A DNA stretch of 64,000 bases, from contig NZ_AP025158.1 in assembly GCF_019974155.1 (NCBI RefSeq), positions 1,798,001 through 1,862,000 on the forward strand. Direction: 5' to 3'. The notes under the pieces are model-generated. The model ran no database searches. It had not been told where the DNA came from and saw only the letters and a list, made by a program, of their open reading frames with translations. A program made the translations under genes and the position numbers. The first letter of the stretch is position 1. The number at the start of each line of letters is the position of its first letter. This document shows, in pieces, positions 28,599 through 34,907 of this stretch. Origin of the DNA: Thermus thermophilus (GTDB lineage: Bacteria; Deinococcota; Deinococci; Deinococcales; Thermaceae).

Positions 28599-30554
28599 TT
28601 ACACCAGGGAGAGGAAGGCCTCCGCCACCCGCTCCGGGGTGAAGCCGAGCCGCTCGTAGACCTCGGGGTAGGGGGCGCTGGCCCCGAAGCGGTCCAGGGC
28701 CACCACCTTGTGGGCGTACCGCTCCCACCCCAGGCTGGCCCCCGCCTCCACAGCCACCACCGGAAGCCCCGGGGGCAGGACCTCTTGGCGGTAAGCCTCG
28801 GGCTGGGCGGCGAAGAGCTCAAAGGAAGGCAGGCTCACCACCCGGACCCGCACCCCCTTCTCCCGGAGGAGGGCCTGGGCCCTAAGGGCCAGGTGCACCT
28901 CGCTCCCCGAGGCCACGAGGACCCCTTGGGGCTCCTCCACGTCCTCCAGGACGTAGCCTCCCCGCAAAAGCCCCTTGGCCTTCTCCGGGGAGAGGAGGGG
29001 CACCGCCTGGCGGGTGAGGACAAGGGCGGTGGGGCCCTCCTTGCGCCTTAAGGCCACCTGCCAGGCGTAAAAGGTCTCGTAGGCGTCCGCAGGGCGGATC
29101 ACAAAGAGGTTCGGCATGGCCCGAAGGCTCATGAGGTGCTCCACGGGCTGGTGGGTGGGGCCGTCCTCGCCCAGGGCGATGGAGTCGTGGGTGAAGACGA
29201 AGACCGTGGGGGTTTCCATGAGGGCGGCGAGGCGGATGGCGGGGCGCATGTAGTCGGAGAAGACGAGGAAGGTCCCGCCGTAGGCCCGGTACCCCCCGTG
29301 GAGGTTGAGGCCGTTCAGGATGGCCCCCATGGCGTGCTCCCGCACCCCGAAGTGGAGGTAGCGGCCCAAGGGGTTCGCCCGGGAGAAGTCCTCCATCCCC
29401 TCGGCCTTGGTGTTGTTGGAGGGGGTGAGGTCGGCGCTTCCCCCAAGGAGCTCAGGCATGCGGGGAGCGAGGAGGTCCAGGGCCCGGCCGCTCGCCGCCC
29501 GGGTGGCGATGGGCTTGTCAAAGGATGGGGGCGCTTCGGGCAAAGGCGGAAGCTCCCCTCGCAGGCGCCGTATGAGCTCCTGGTGGAGGTCCGGGTATTC
29601 CCGGGCGTAGGCCTCGAGGGCCTTCTCCCAGGCCTCCTGCCAGGCCCGCCCCTTCTCCCGCATGTCCATGTGGCGGTAGACCTCCTCGGGCACCACGAAG
29701 GGGGGGTAGGGCCAGCCCAGGTTCTTTCGGGTGGCCTCCACCGCCTCAGGGCCCAAGGGCTCCCCGTGGGCCTTGTGGGAGTCCTGCTTGGGGGAGCCGA
29801 AGCCGATGTGGCTCCTGACGGCGATGAGGGTGGGGCGCTCGTCCAGCTTGGCGAGTTTGATGGCCTTGCGGAGGGCCTCGAGGTCGTTGGCGTCCTCCAC
29901 CTTTAGGGTCTGCCAGCCATAGGCCCGGTAACGGGCGAGGACGTCCTCGGTGAAGGCGAGGTCCGTGGGGCCGTCAATGGAGATGCGGTTGTCGTCCCAG
30001 AAGACGATGAGCTTGGAGAGGCCCCAGTGCCCCGCCAAGGAGGCGGCCTCCCCGGAGACCCCCTCCATCAGGTCCCCGTCCGAGGCGAGGACGTAGGTGT
30101 AGTGGTCCACCACCACGTGCCCCGGGCGGTTGAACTCGGCGGCGAGCTTCCTTTCCGCCAGGGCAAGCCCCACGGCGGTGGAGATCCCCTGCCCCAAGGG
30201 CCCCGTGGTCACCTCCACCCCCGGGGTGTGGCCGCGCTCGGGGTGGCCCGGGGTCTTGGACCCCCACTGGCGGAAGCTTTTCAGCTCCTCCAGGGGAAGG
30301 TCGTAGCCCGTGAGGTGGAGGACGGCGTAGAGGAGCATGGAGCCGTGCCCGGCGGAGAGGACGAAGCGGTCGCGGTCGGGCCAGGCGGGGTCTAAGGGGT
30401 TGTGGCGCATGACCTCCCGGAAGAGGAGGTAGGCCAAGGGCGCCATGGCCATGGGCATCCCGGGGTGGCCGCTTTTCGCCTTCTCCACCGCGTCTATGGC
30501 CAGGAAGCGGATGGCGTTCACCGAAAGGGTCTCTAGGTCCCGCGTCTCCTTCAT
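28599..30554 (-). CDS. tkt: Transketolase
   Basis: Thiamine-diphosphate enzyme transferring two-carbon units in the non-oxidative pentose phosphate pathway. 651 residues. N-terminal [28 protein letters not shown]/metal motif [15 protein letters not shown] with a later DDNRIS, pyrimidine-domain [15 protein letters not shown] and [12 protein letters not shown] (catalytic His region). ATG with Shine-Dalgarno AGGAGGAAGG; a TATAGT box (30591-30596, minus strand) lies upstream. Confidence 0.95.
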   Translation of the reverse strand: MKETRDLETLSVNAIRFLAIDAVEKAKSGHPGMPMAMAPLAYLLFREVMRHNPLDPAWPDRDRFVLSAGHGSMLLYAVLHLTGYDLPLEELKSFRQWGSKTPGHPERGHTPGVEVTTGPLGQGISTAVGLALAERKLAAEFNRPGHVVVDHYTYVLASDGDLMEGVSGEAASLAGHWGLSKLIVFWDDNRISIDGPTDLAFTEDVLARYRAYGWQTLKVEDANDLEALRKAIKLAKLDERPTLIAVRSHIGFGSPKQDSHKAHGEPLGPEAVEATRKNLGWPYPPFVVPEEVYRHMDMREKGRAWQEAWEKALEAYAREYPDLHQELIRRLRGELPPLPEAPPSFDKPIATRAASGRALDLLAPRMPELLGGSADLTPSNNTKAEGMEDFSRANPLGRYLHFGVREHAMGAILNGLNLHGGYRAYGGTFLVFSDYMRPAIRLAALMETPTVFVFTHDSIALGEDGPTHQPVEHLMSLRAMPNLFVIRPADAYETFYAWQVALRRKEGPTALVLTRQAVPLLSPEKAKGLLRGGYVLEDVEEPQGVLVASGSEVHLALRAQALLREKGVRVRVVSLPSFELFAAQPEAYRQEVLPPGLPVVAVEAGASLGWERYAHKVVALDRFGASAPYPEVYERLGFTPERVAEAFLSLV

Positions 30555-30612
30555 CCTTCCTCCTGGCGGGGAACCCCCTCCGCCAGTGAAACTATACCCC
30601 GGCGGGCCGGGC

Positions 30613-30641
30613 TTGCCTCTCTTGGAGGAAGGGTGTACAAT
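30613..30641 (+). promoter_or_regulatory. Promoter of tRNA-Arg
   Basis: TTGCCT (30613-30618), 17-base spacer, TACAAT (30636-30641), 12 bases before the mature tRNA 5' end. Good housekeeping promoter geometry. Confidence 0.75.
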
Positions 30642-30653
30642 CCCTCCCTGTGG

Positions 30654-30730
30654 GCGCCCGTAGCTCAGCAGGATAGAGCGGGGGCTTCCTAAGCCCTAGG
30701 TCGGGGGTTCGAATCCCTCCGGGCGCACCA
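30654..30730 (+). tRNA. tRNA-Arg (CCT), integration site
   Basis: 77 bases, full cloverleaf with acceptor GCGCCCG/CGGGCGC, anticodon stem GGGGC/GCCCT, loop TTCCTAA (anticodon CCT), T arm GGGGG-TTCGAAT-CCCTC, encoded CCA. Its 3' 46 bases plus one downstream G are repeated at 46203-46249, showing that a mobile element has integrated here and rebuilt the tRNA. Confidence 0.96.
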
Positions 30731-30731
30731 G
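30685..30731. repeat. attL: direct repeat copy 1
   Basis: 47-bp repeat identical to 46203-46249, starting in the anticodon stem-loop of the intact tRNA-Arg and running one base past CCA. Crossover occurs somewhere inside it. Confidence 0.95.
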
Positions 30732-30748
30732 CACCAGGACGCAATCCT

Positions 30749-30782
30749 CCCGCCCACGGAAGCGTGGGCGGGGCCTTTTTTA
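30749..30782 (+). terminator. Terminator after tRNA-Arg, element-borne copy
   Basis: 10-bp stem CCCGCCCACG / CGTGGGCGGG with loop GAAG, then GCC and a T-run. The same stem with loop CTTC occurs after attR (46261-46293). Being inside the element boundary, this copy was brought by the element and replaces the original terminator of the tRNA. Confidence 0.85.
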
Positions 30783-30802
30783 CCCCCATGTTCTACCCCC
30801 AT
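30781..30802. repeat. Paired TACCCCCAT sites near attL
   Basis: TACCCCCAT at 30781-30789 and 30794-30802. The same motif forms a phased array inside the other end of the element (46066-46107). Candidate arm-type binding sites for the integrase or its accessory protein. Confidence 0.5.
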
Positions 30803-30829
30803 AGCGCCAAGCTTCCCTCATGCGCCCCC

Positions 30830-31963
30830 CTACGCCTGCCCCCTGGGCCGGCTCGTCAGCTCCTCGGGGTCCACGACCCAGGCCGCCCGCTCGTGGGCCA
30901 GGAGGTGGCGGTAGATGCCCAGGGTGATGCTGGGGTTGGCGTGGCCCATGCGCTCCGCCACAAGCTCAAGGGGGGCCCCGTTGGCGAGGAGCAGGCTTCC
31001 GTAGGTGTGGCGAAGGTCGTGGACGCGGATGGGGGGAAGGCCCAGGCGGGTGGCCATCTTCCGTAAGGCGTGCCCCAGGGTGTGAGGGTTCAAGGGCCCC
31101 CCCGTCCGCCCCGGAAACACCCAGGCCAACCTGAGCTCCCCGGGCGGGATCCCCAGCCCGAGGAGCTCCTGGTAGCGGGCGCGAAGGCGGGCCAGGGTGG
31201 CGTGGGGGATGGGGATGCTCCGCCTCGAGGAGGGCGTTTTCGGCTCGGTGAGGACCCCCCGCCCGCCCATCGCAGTCCACGCCCGGCGCACATGGAGGAC
31301 CCCCGCCTCGAGGTCCACGTCCTCCCACCGGAGCGCCAGCGCCTCGCCCGCGCGCAGCCCCAGGGCCAGGCAGAGGCGCAGGGCCATGCCCACCTCCCAG
31401 GTGGGCCACGCGTCAAAGGCCCGGAGCAAGGCCTCCACCTCGTGGGGCTCGAGGGCGCGGCCCACGGGGGGCCTTGAGGGGGCCTCCACCCGCACGGCGG
31501 CGGTGGGGTCCCGCGCCACCAGCTCGAGGGCCAGGGCCTCCCGGAACACGGCCCGGGCCCGCTCCAGGACCTTCCTCAGCGACCTGGGAGAAAGCCCCTT
31601 GCGGGCCAGGGCGTCTAGAGCGGCGCGGATGTCGCTTGGGACGATGTCCTGGAGGCGTTTGTTGCCCAGGGTGGGCAGCAGGTACCGCAACTCTCTCTCG
31701 TAGGCCCGGATGGTGGTGGGGCCACGCACCCGGGCCTTGCGCTCAAGCCAGGCCTGGGCGAACTCGGCAAAGGTCCGGGGGTCGCGCTTAGGGATGAGCC
31801 CCAGCCGGTGCTTGACCTGGTACTCCGCCGCCTTCGCCTGCGCCTCCTTGGCCGTCTTGCCGTAAAAGGAGCGGCGCAGGCGTTTGCCGTCCTCCACCAC
31901 ATACACCCGGACCTCCCAAAGGCCCGAGGCGTGGCGGCGCGGTTTAGCGCCCCGTTTCGGCAC
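30830..31963 (-). CDS. int: Tyrosine-recombinase integrase of the element
   Basis: 377 residues. N-terminal AP2-like arm-binding segment (VYVVEDGKRLRRSFYGKTAKEAQAKAAEY), core-binding domain (about 65-150), and catalytic domain with Arg in LGLRAGEALALRWEDVD, HxxR in VHDLRHTYGSLLLANG, His in MGHANPSITLGIY with the nucleophile Tyr in IYRHL. GTG start with Shine-Dalgarno GGAGGTG, overlapping the upstream XRE gene by 20 bases. Directly beside the tRNA copy it recombines, the usual layout of tRNA-integrating elements. Confidence 0.95.
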   Translation of the reverse strand: MPKRGAKPRRHASGLWEVRVYVVEDGKRLRRSFYGKTAKEAQAKAAEYQVKHRLGLIPKRDPRTFAEFAQAWLERKARVRGPTTIRAYERELRYLLPTLGNKRLQDIVPSDIRAALDALARKGLSPRSLRKVLERARAVFREALALELVARDPTAAVRVEAPSRPPVGRALEPHEVEALLRAFDAWPTWEVGMALRLCLALGLRAGEALALRWEDVDLEAGVLHVRRAWTAMGGRGVLTEPKTPSSRRSIPIPHATLARLRARYQELLGLGIPPGELRLAWVFPGRTGGPLNPHTLGHALRKMATRLGLPPIRVHDLRHTYGSLLLANGAPLELVAERMGHANPSITLGIYRHLLAHERAAWVVDPEELTSRPRGQA

Positions 31964-32228
31964 CTTCCACCTCCTCTACCCGCAGGAGCACACACAGGTC
32001 CACGGGCTCGCCCGTGAGCCGCTCGAGGCCCTCCAACACCTGGGCGAGCGTGCTGAGCCTAACGCTTTCAATCCTACCTGCGGCGATCGCGTAGACCGTA
32101 GACGGGTGCATTTCGGGCAAGAGCTTCACCAGCTTGTAGACGCTGAGCCCCCGCTCCTTCAGGTACTCCCGCAGTCGCAACCGAATGCGCTTCCGCCCCA
32201 TTGTCCGGTAGTCTACTACGTCAATCAT
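31944..32228 (-). CDS. XRE-family DNA-binding regulator
   Basis: Up to 94 residues; HTH of the XRE/Cro type (LKERGLSVYKLVKLLPEMHPSTVYAIAAGRIESVRLSTLAQVLEGLERLTGEPVD). ATG 32228 begins the longest frame, but ATG 32201 (MGRKRIRL, 85 residues) is eight bases after TAGACT (minus strand, 32210-32215) and would be a leaderless start, which I prefer. Two near-palindromic TAGT-containing sites flank the start region, suggesting autoregulation. Probably the lysogeny-type repressor of the element, co-transcribed with int. Confidence 0.8.
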   Translation of the reverse strand: MIDVVDYRTMGRKRIRLRLREYLKERGLSVYKLVKLLPEMHPSTVYAIAAGRIESVRLSTLAQVLEGLERLTGEPVDLCVLLRVEEVEGAETGR

Positions 32229-32245
32229 CTCCTTTACTAGACTAC
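32207..32245. promoter_or_regulatory. Divergent promoter/operator region of the XRE regulator
   Basis: GTAGTCTACTA (32208-32218) and TACTAGACTAC (32235-32245) are inverted copies with one mismatch. Each covers a -10 box: AGTCTA at 32210-32215 read leftward as TAGACT for the XRE gene, and TAGACT at 32238-32243 read rightward. The geometry resembles a two-operator repressor switch. Rightward product uncertain: a GTG at 32250 opens an 82-codon basic frame of doubtful reality. Confidence 0.55.
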
Positions 32246-32342
32246 TCTTGTGGAGCTAAAGCCCAGGTGGCCCAGGGGGGTGTGGGAAGGGAGCACCCTG
32301 CCCAAGAAGGGGCCGCCCCTCAAGCCCCTGCAAGCAAAAGGA

Positions 32343-32375
32343 CCTGCCTCCCTCGCCAAGCGCAAGGGAGGCAGG
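32343..32375. terminator. Perfect 11-bp hairpin
   Basis: CCTGCCTCCCT (32343-32353) and AGGGAGGCAGG (32365-32375) with an 11-base loop. No strong T-run; could terminate or attenuate the rightward transcript from 32243. Confidence 0.4.
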
Positions 32376-32404
32376 CTTGTGGTGCGGATGGGTCGCCGTG
32401 CAAG

Positions 32405-32485
32405 GCCTGGCCTTACCGCGCCAGCCGCGCCACGCCGGGCCACGCCTCGCCATGCCGGGCCGTGCCACGCCGCGCCAAGCCCCAC
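32405..32485. repeat. Imperfect GCCACGCC-type tandem repeats
   Basis: A run of short related units (GCGCCA, GCCACGCC, GGGCCACGCC, TCGCCATGCC, GGGCCGTGCC, ACGCCGCGCC) with a period near 10 bases. Composition is unlike neighbouring intergenic DNA. May be a protein-binding region or slippage-expanded sequence. Confidence 0.5.
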
Positions 32486-32730
32486 AAAGCCGAGGTAGAA
32501 GGCTTGGCTTTCAGGGTCTGGCGCGCGAGCCCATGCGCAGGCACGTCCTCAGTATGCCCCGACGCTCCCCCCTGTCAACGGATAACGGTCCTTATCCCGT
32601 TCCCCTTTCGCCCTCCGCCTCTCCCGCAGGTGGGCCGGGCTACCCTCCCTGGGAGTTTGCCTCCGCAGCCGCCTCGTCATCAAAGGCGCCCTGGAACAGT
32701 TCTGGTATAAGCTGGTGACGGAGGCCCGCC

Positions 32731-33093
32731 GTGCTTAAGGAAGGACCAGGAAAGGAGCTCCTCGAGGGGGTGGCCACGCTCCTGAGGATGGACCCCATGA
32801 GCTACGTGGCCTTCGGCCCCTACTGGTGGTGGATCAAGCGCTGGCTGCAAGAGGCCTACGGGGAGGACTCCCCCGTGCAGGGGGACGCGGACGACCCCGT
32901 GGCCCGGGAGCACCTGGCCGCCTACTGGAAGGGGGACTGGAAGAAGCTCTGGAGGGCGGCCATCCGCCACTACCAGCAGAAGGTGGCCTGGGGAGAACGC
33001 TACGAGCCCCACAGCTACATGCCCCCTCACGAGGAGGCCTACGTGGTGAACGACCCGGACATGGTCCCGCCCTCCCTGCCCCGGATGCGGTAG
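32731..33093 (+). CDS. Hypothetical small acidic/aromatic protein
   Basis: 120 residues, unrecognised. Trp- and Tyr-rich centre (AFGPYWWWIKRWLQEAYG, AAYWKGDWKKLWRAAIRHYQQ) and an acidic loop; no membrane segment or known motif. GTG start supported by GGAGG six bases upstream and a TATAAG box at 32705-32710. Lies alone on + between the regulator and the DarTG pair; third-position GC is typical of a real gene. Could be an element-specific accessory protein. Confidence 0.65.
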   Translation: MLKEGPGKELLEGVATLLRMDPMSYVAFGPYWWWIKRWLQEAYGEDSPVQGDADDPVAREHLAAYWKGDWKKLWRAAIRHYQQKVAWGERYEPHSYMPPHEEAYVVNDPDMVPPSLPRMR

Positions 33094-33104
33094 CTAACGC
33101 GTAG

Positions 33105-33127
33105 CCCCCGGGGCGGTTTCCCGGGGG
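33105..33127. terminator. Hairpin between convergent genes
   Basis: CCCCCGGG / CCCGGGGG (8-bp stem, loop GCGGTTT) between the ends of the 120-residue gene and darG; a possible bidirectional terminator without clear T-runs. Confidence 0.45.
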
Positions 33128-33153
33128 TCGGGGAAGGCGCGGGCGCGAGTGGC

Positions 33154-34236
33154 CTAGGCTTCCTGGGCCACATTGGCGGGCGGTTTAGGAAGCCGGTCCC
33201 GCCACTCCTCGGGGCGGAGGGCCCCCCGCTTCAAGAGGGCGTCCAGGGCTACCTGAATGTGGGTCCGGGGAAAAGTGGCCTTGCGGGGGCTCCAGGTTTG
33301 GAGCAACTTTTGCAGGGTGGCCCAGTCCCGGGCCCCTTCGTGGCGCACGACCCAGTGGACCGTGGCCAAAAGCTCTAAGCCATAAGGGGTCTCAAACCCC
33401 TTGACCCATTCCGCCGCCCGGGTGGCGGCCTCGTCGGCCTCAGGGTGGTCGGCCAAGTAGAGGATGGCCTCGTTCAGGGCCTGAGGCTCGAGGCGTATCT
33501 GGGAAGCCCCCGCGCGGTCTCCGAAGCCCCGGATGTAGTGGCCCTCGAGGCGGACCAGCACGTGGTTCAAGGGCTCGGCGTAGGGGCCAAACCGCTGACG
33601 GACAAAGGCAAGCCTAAGATCCAAACCCGCTTCCTGAAGGAAGTAGGCCAGCTTTTGGGCCTCGAGGCGGCCCAAGGGTTCCCCAAGCGCCCCATAAAGG
33701 CCGAAGAGCTTGAGCAGGGCGGCCCGGGCAGGGGTGAGGCGGGGCTTGGTCCCTTGGGGAGCGATGGGGTGGGTCTGGGGTTCCCCCGGAGGTTCGTAGA
33801 CCAAGACCTCCACGTCCTCGAGGGGCGCCAGGGCCTCCTGGATGCGCCGCTTGACCTCGGGCCAGGGAAGCTTCCCGTTCCCGGCCCCCAAGGGGGGCAA
33901 GGCGATGGAGCGGACCCGAAGCTCCCGGATTTGGCGCACCAGGTCCTTTAGCCCCTCCTCCACGTACTCCATGCGGGCGGGATGGCGCCAGTGCTTCTTA
34001 GTGGGGAAGTTGAAGATGTAGCGGGGCTGGGCCAGGGGCCCCCGGTCGTGGACGAAGATGCGGCCAATCTGGACCTCGCCCCGCTTACAGGCCTGCACGT
34101 AGGCCTGGTAGTTGTCCGGGAAAGCCCGCTTGAACTGCAAGGCCACCCCCTTGCCCATGACCCCCACGGTGTTCACCGTGTTGACCAGGGCTTCCACTGG
34201 GGCTTTGAGGAGGTCGCCTCGTACGAAGCGGAGCAT
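33154..34236 (-). CDS. darG: DarG antitoxin: DNA ADP-ribosylglycohydrolase (macrodomain)
   Basis: 360 residues. N-terminal macrodomain (about 1-155): MLRFVRGDLLKAPVEALVN, NTVGVMGKGVALQFK, IALPPLGAGNGKLPW, the signature of DarG, which removes ADP-ribose from thymidine in DNA. A C-terminal domain (about 180-350) supplies the second, protein-binding antitoxin activity in the family; it contains LEAQKLAYFLQEAG, reminiscent of Panacea/DUF4065-type domains (inference). ATG 34236 preferred over TTG 34257 because AGAAGGG precedes it. Downstream of darT with a short gap, the standard toxin-first order. Confidence 0.92.
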   Translation of the reverse strand: MLRFVRGDLLKAPVEALVNTVNTVGVMGKGVALQFKRAFPDNYQAYVQACKRGEVQIGRIFVHDRGPLAQPRYIFNFPTKKHWRHPARMEYVEEGLKDLVRQIRELRVRSIALPPLGAGNGKLPWPEVKRRIQEALAPLEDVEVLVYEPPGEPQTHPIAPQGTKPRLTPARAALLKLFGLYGALGEPLGRLEAQKLAYFLQEAGLDLRLAFVRQRFGPYAEPLNHVLVRLEGHYIRGFGDRAGASQIRLEPQALNEAILYLADHPEADEAATRAAEWVKGFETPYGLELLATVHWVVRHEGARDWATLQKLLQTWSPRKATFPRTHIQVALDALLKRGALRPEEWRDRLPKPPANVAQEA

Positions 34237-34244
34237 AGACCCTT

Positions 34245-34874
34245 CTAATAGTACCAACTCCGGCGCACCCGCACCGGGGGATGGGGTAGACCGGGGAACC
34301 GGGCGAGGACGGACTCCACCTCGGCCTTAATGGACTCGTCTATGACGCCGATCTCCTCAATCAACCCCCAGGGAAAGAGGCCCTTGACCAGGAACTCGGC
34401 CTGCTTCTTCTCCCGGCTTTCGGCCCAGTAAGTAGACCGAATGGCCTCCCAGTCCAAAGCCTTCAGGTGCTCCAACTTGTGGAAGAAGCGAACGTACTGA
34501 ACGGCCGCGTGGCGGTCGGTGAACACGAAGGGCAGACGCTCTTCCGCCACCCTTTGGGCGGTGGAGACCAGGTGCAGGATGGGGCGCTGGCCCCCTTGGT
34601 ATTCGGTAGATCCGGTGTGGATAGCGTAGAGCATGGGAGAGCGGGGGCAGAAGTAAAACGGCACGTAATCGTGGAGCTTGCCCCTCGGGCCCACGGGCAC
34701 CACGACTTCTGCCCGGCGGGCCTGGATGTGCCCGTAGGCCACGTTCTGCCGCTTGGGGGGCTTTTGGGATTGGGGGAGGAGGCCCCCCTTTTGGAGGATG
34801 CCCTCGAGGTTTTCCAGGTGGGTGATGTGGTAGATGCGCGTGGGCACCGGATAGACCGGGCTTTGCTGTGGCAT
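34245..34874 (-). CDS. darT: DarT toxin: DNA thymidine ADP-ribosyltransferase
   Basis: 209 residues. ART fold: RIYHITHLENLEGILQKGGLL, VPFYFCPRSPMLYAIHTG, VFTDRHAAV, and E160 in REKKQAEFLVKG, which is the position of the catalytic glutamate described for Thermus aquaticus DarT. It attaches ADP-ribose from NAD+ to thymidines of single-stranded DNA, blocking replication, and acts as an anti-phage system with DarG. ATG 34874 is six bases after a perfect TATAAT (34881-34886, minus strand), so the message should be leaderless; the frame before it is not coding-like. Confidence 0.93.
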   Translation of the reverse strand: MPQQSPVYPVPTRIYHITHLENLEGILQKGGLLPQSQKPPKRQNVAYGHIQARRAEVVVPVGPRGKLHDYVPFYFCPRSPMLYAIHTGSTEYQGGQRPILHLVSTAQRVAEERLPFVFTDRHAAVQYVRFFHKLEHLKALDWEAIRSTYWAESREKKQAEFLVKGLFPWGLIEEIGVIDESIKAEVESVLARFPGLPHPPVRVRRSWYY

Positions 34875-34880
34875 GGTTCC

Positions 34881-34900
34881 ATTATACCTGGGGATATACT
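34881..34900. promoter_or_regulatory. Divergent -10 boxes of darT and mod
   Basis: TATAAT read leftward (34881-34886) six bases before darT ATG, and TATACT read rightward (34895-34900) seven bases before mod ATG. Only 33 bases separate the two starts, so both mRNAs are probably leaderless and the promoters share space. Confidence 0.7.
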
Positions 34901-34907
34901 CTTCCTC

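Larger units (their letters stand above)
32246..32730. other. Low-complexity, gene-poor stretch
   Basis: About 480 bases with no convincing gene. It holds a perfect 11-bp hairpin (32343-32375), a GC-rich tract of imperfect GCCACGCC/GCCGGGCC repeats (about 32405-32485) and an operator-like inverted repeat GGATAA-N6-TTATCC (32580-32597). Frames across the repeat tract translate into Ala/Arg/Gly/Pro-rich low-complexity strings on both strands, which I read as an effect of base composition. Confidence 0.6.

Noticed and set aside
30681-30760. CRISPR-like repeat at tRNA-Arg
   Set aside because: Repeat occurs only twice, 15.5 kb apart, and is tRNA sequence: att sites, not a CRISPR array. No CRISPR array or cas gene was seen anywhere.
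32250-32498. 82-codon plus-strand frame starting GTG six bases after TAGACT
   Set aside because: Promoter position is attractive, but the product is basic, Ala/Pro/Arg-rich and runs through the repeat tract, and no family fits; kept only as a note under the switch.
34467-34907. N-terminal extension of mod to 34467
   Set aside because: Lies antisense to darT and within its coding sequence; ATG 34908 follows a good -10 and gives the normal Mod N-terminus.
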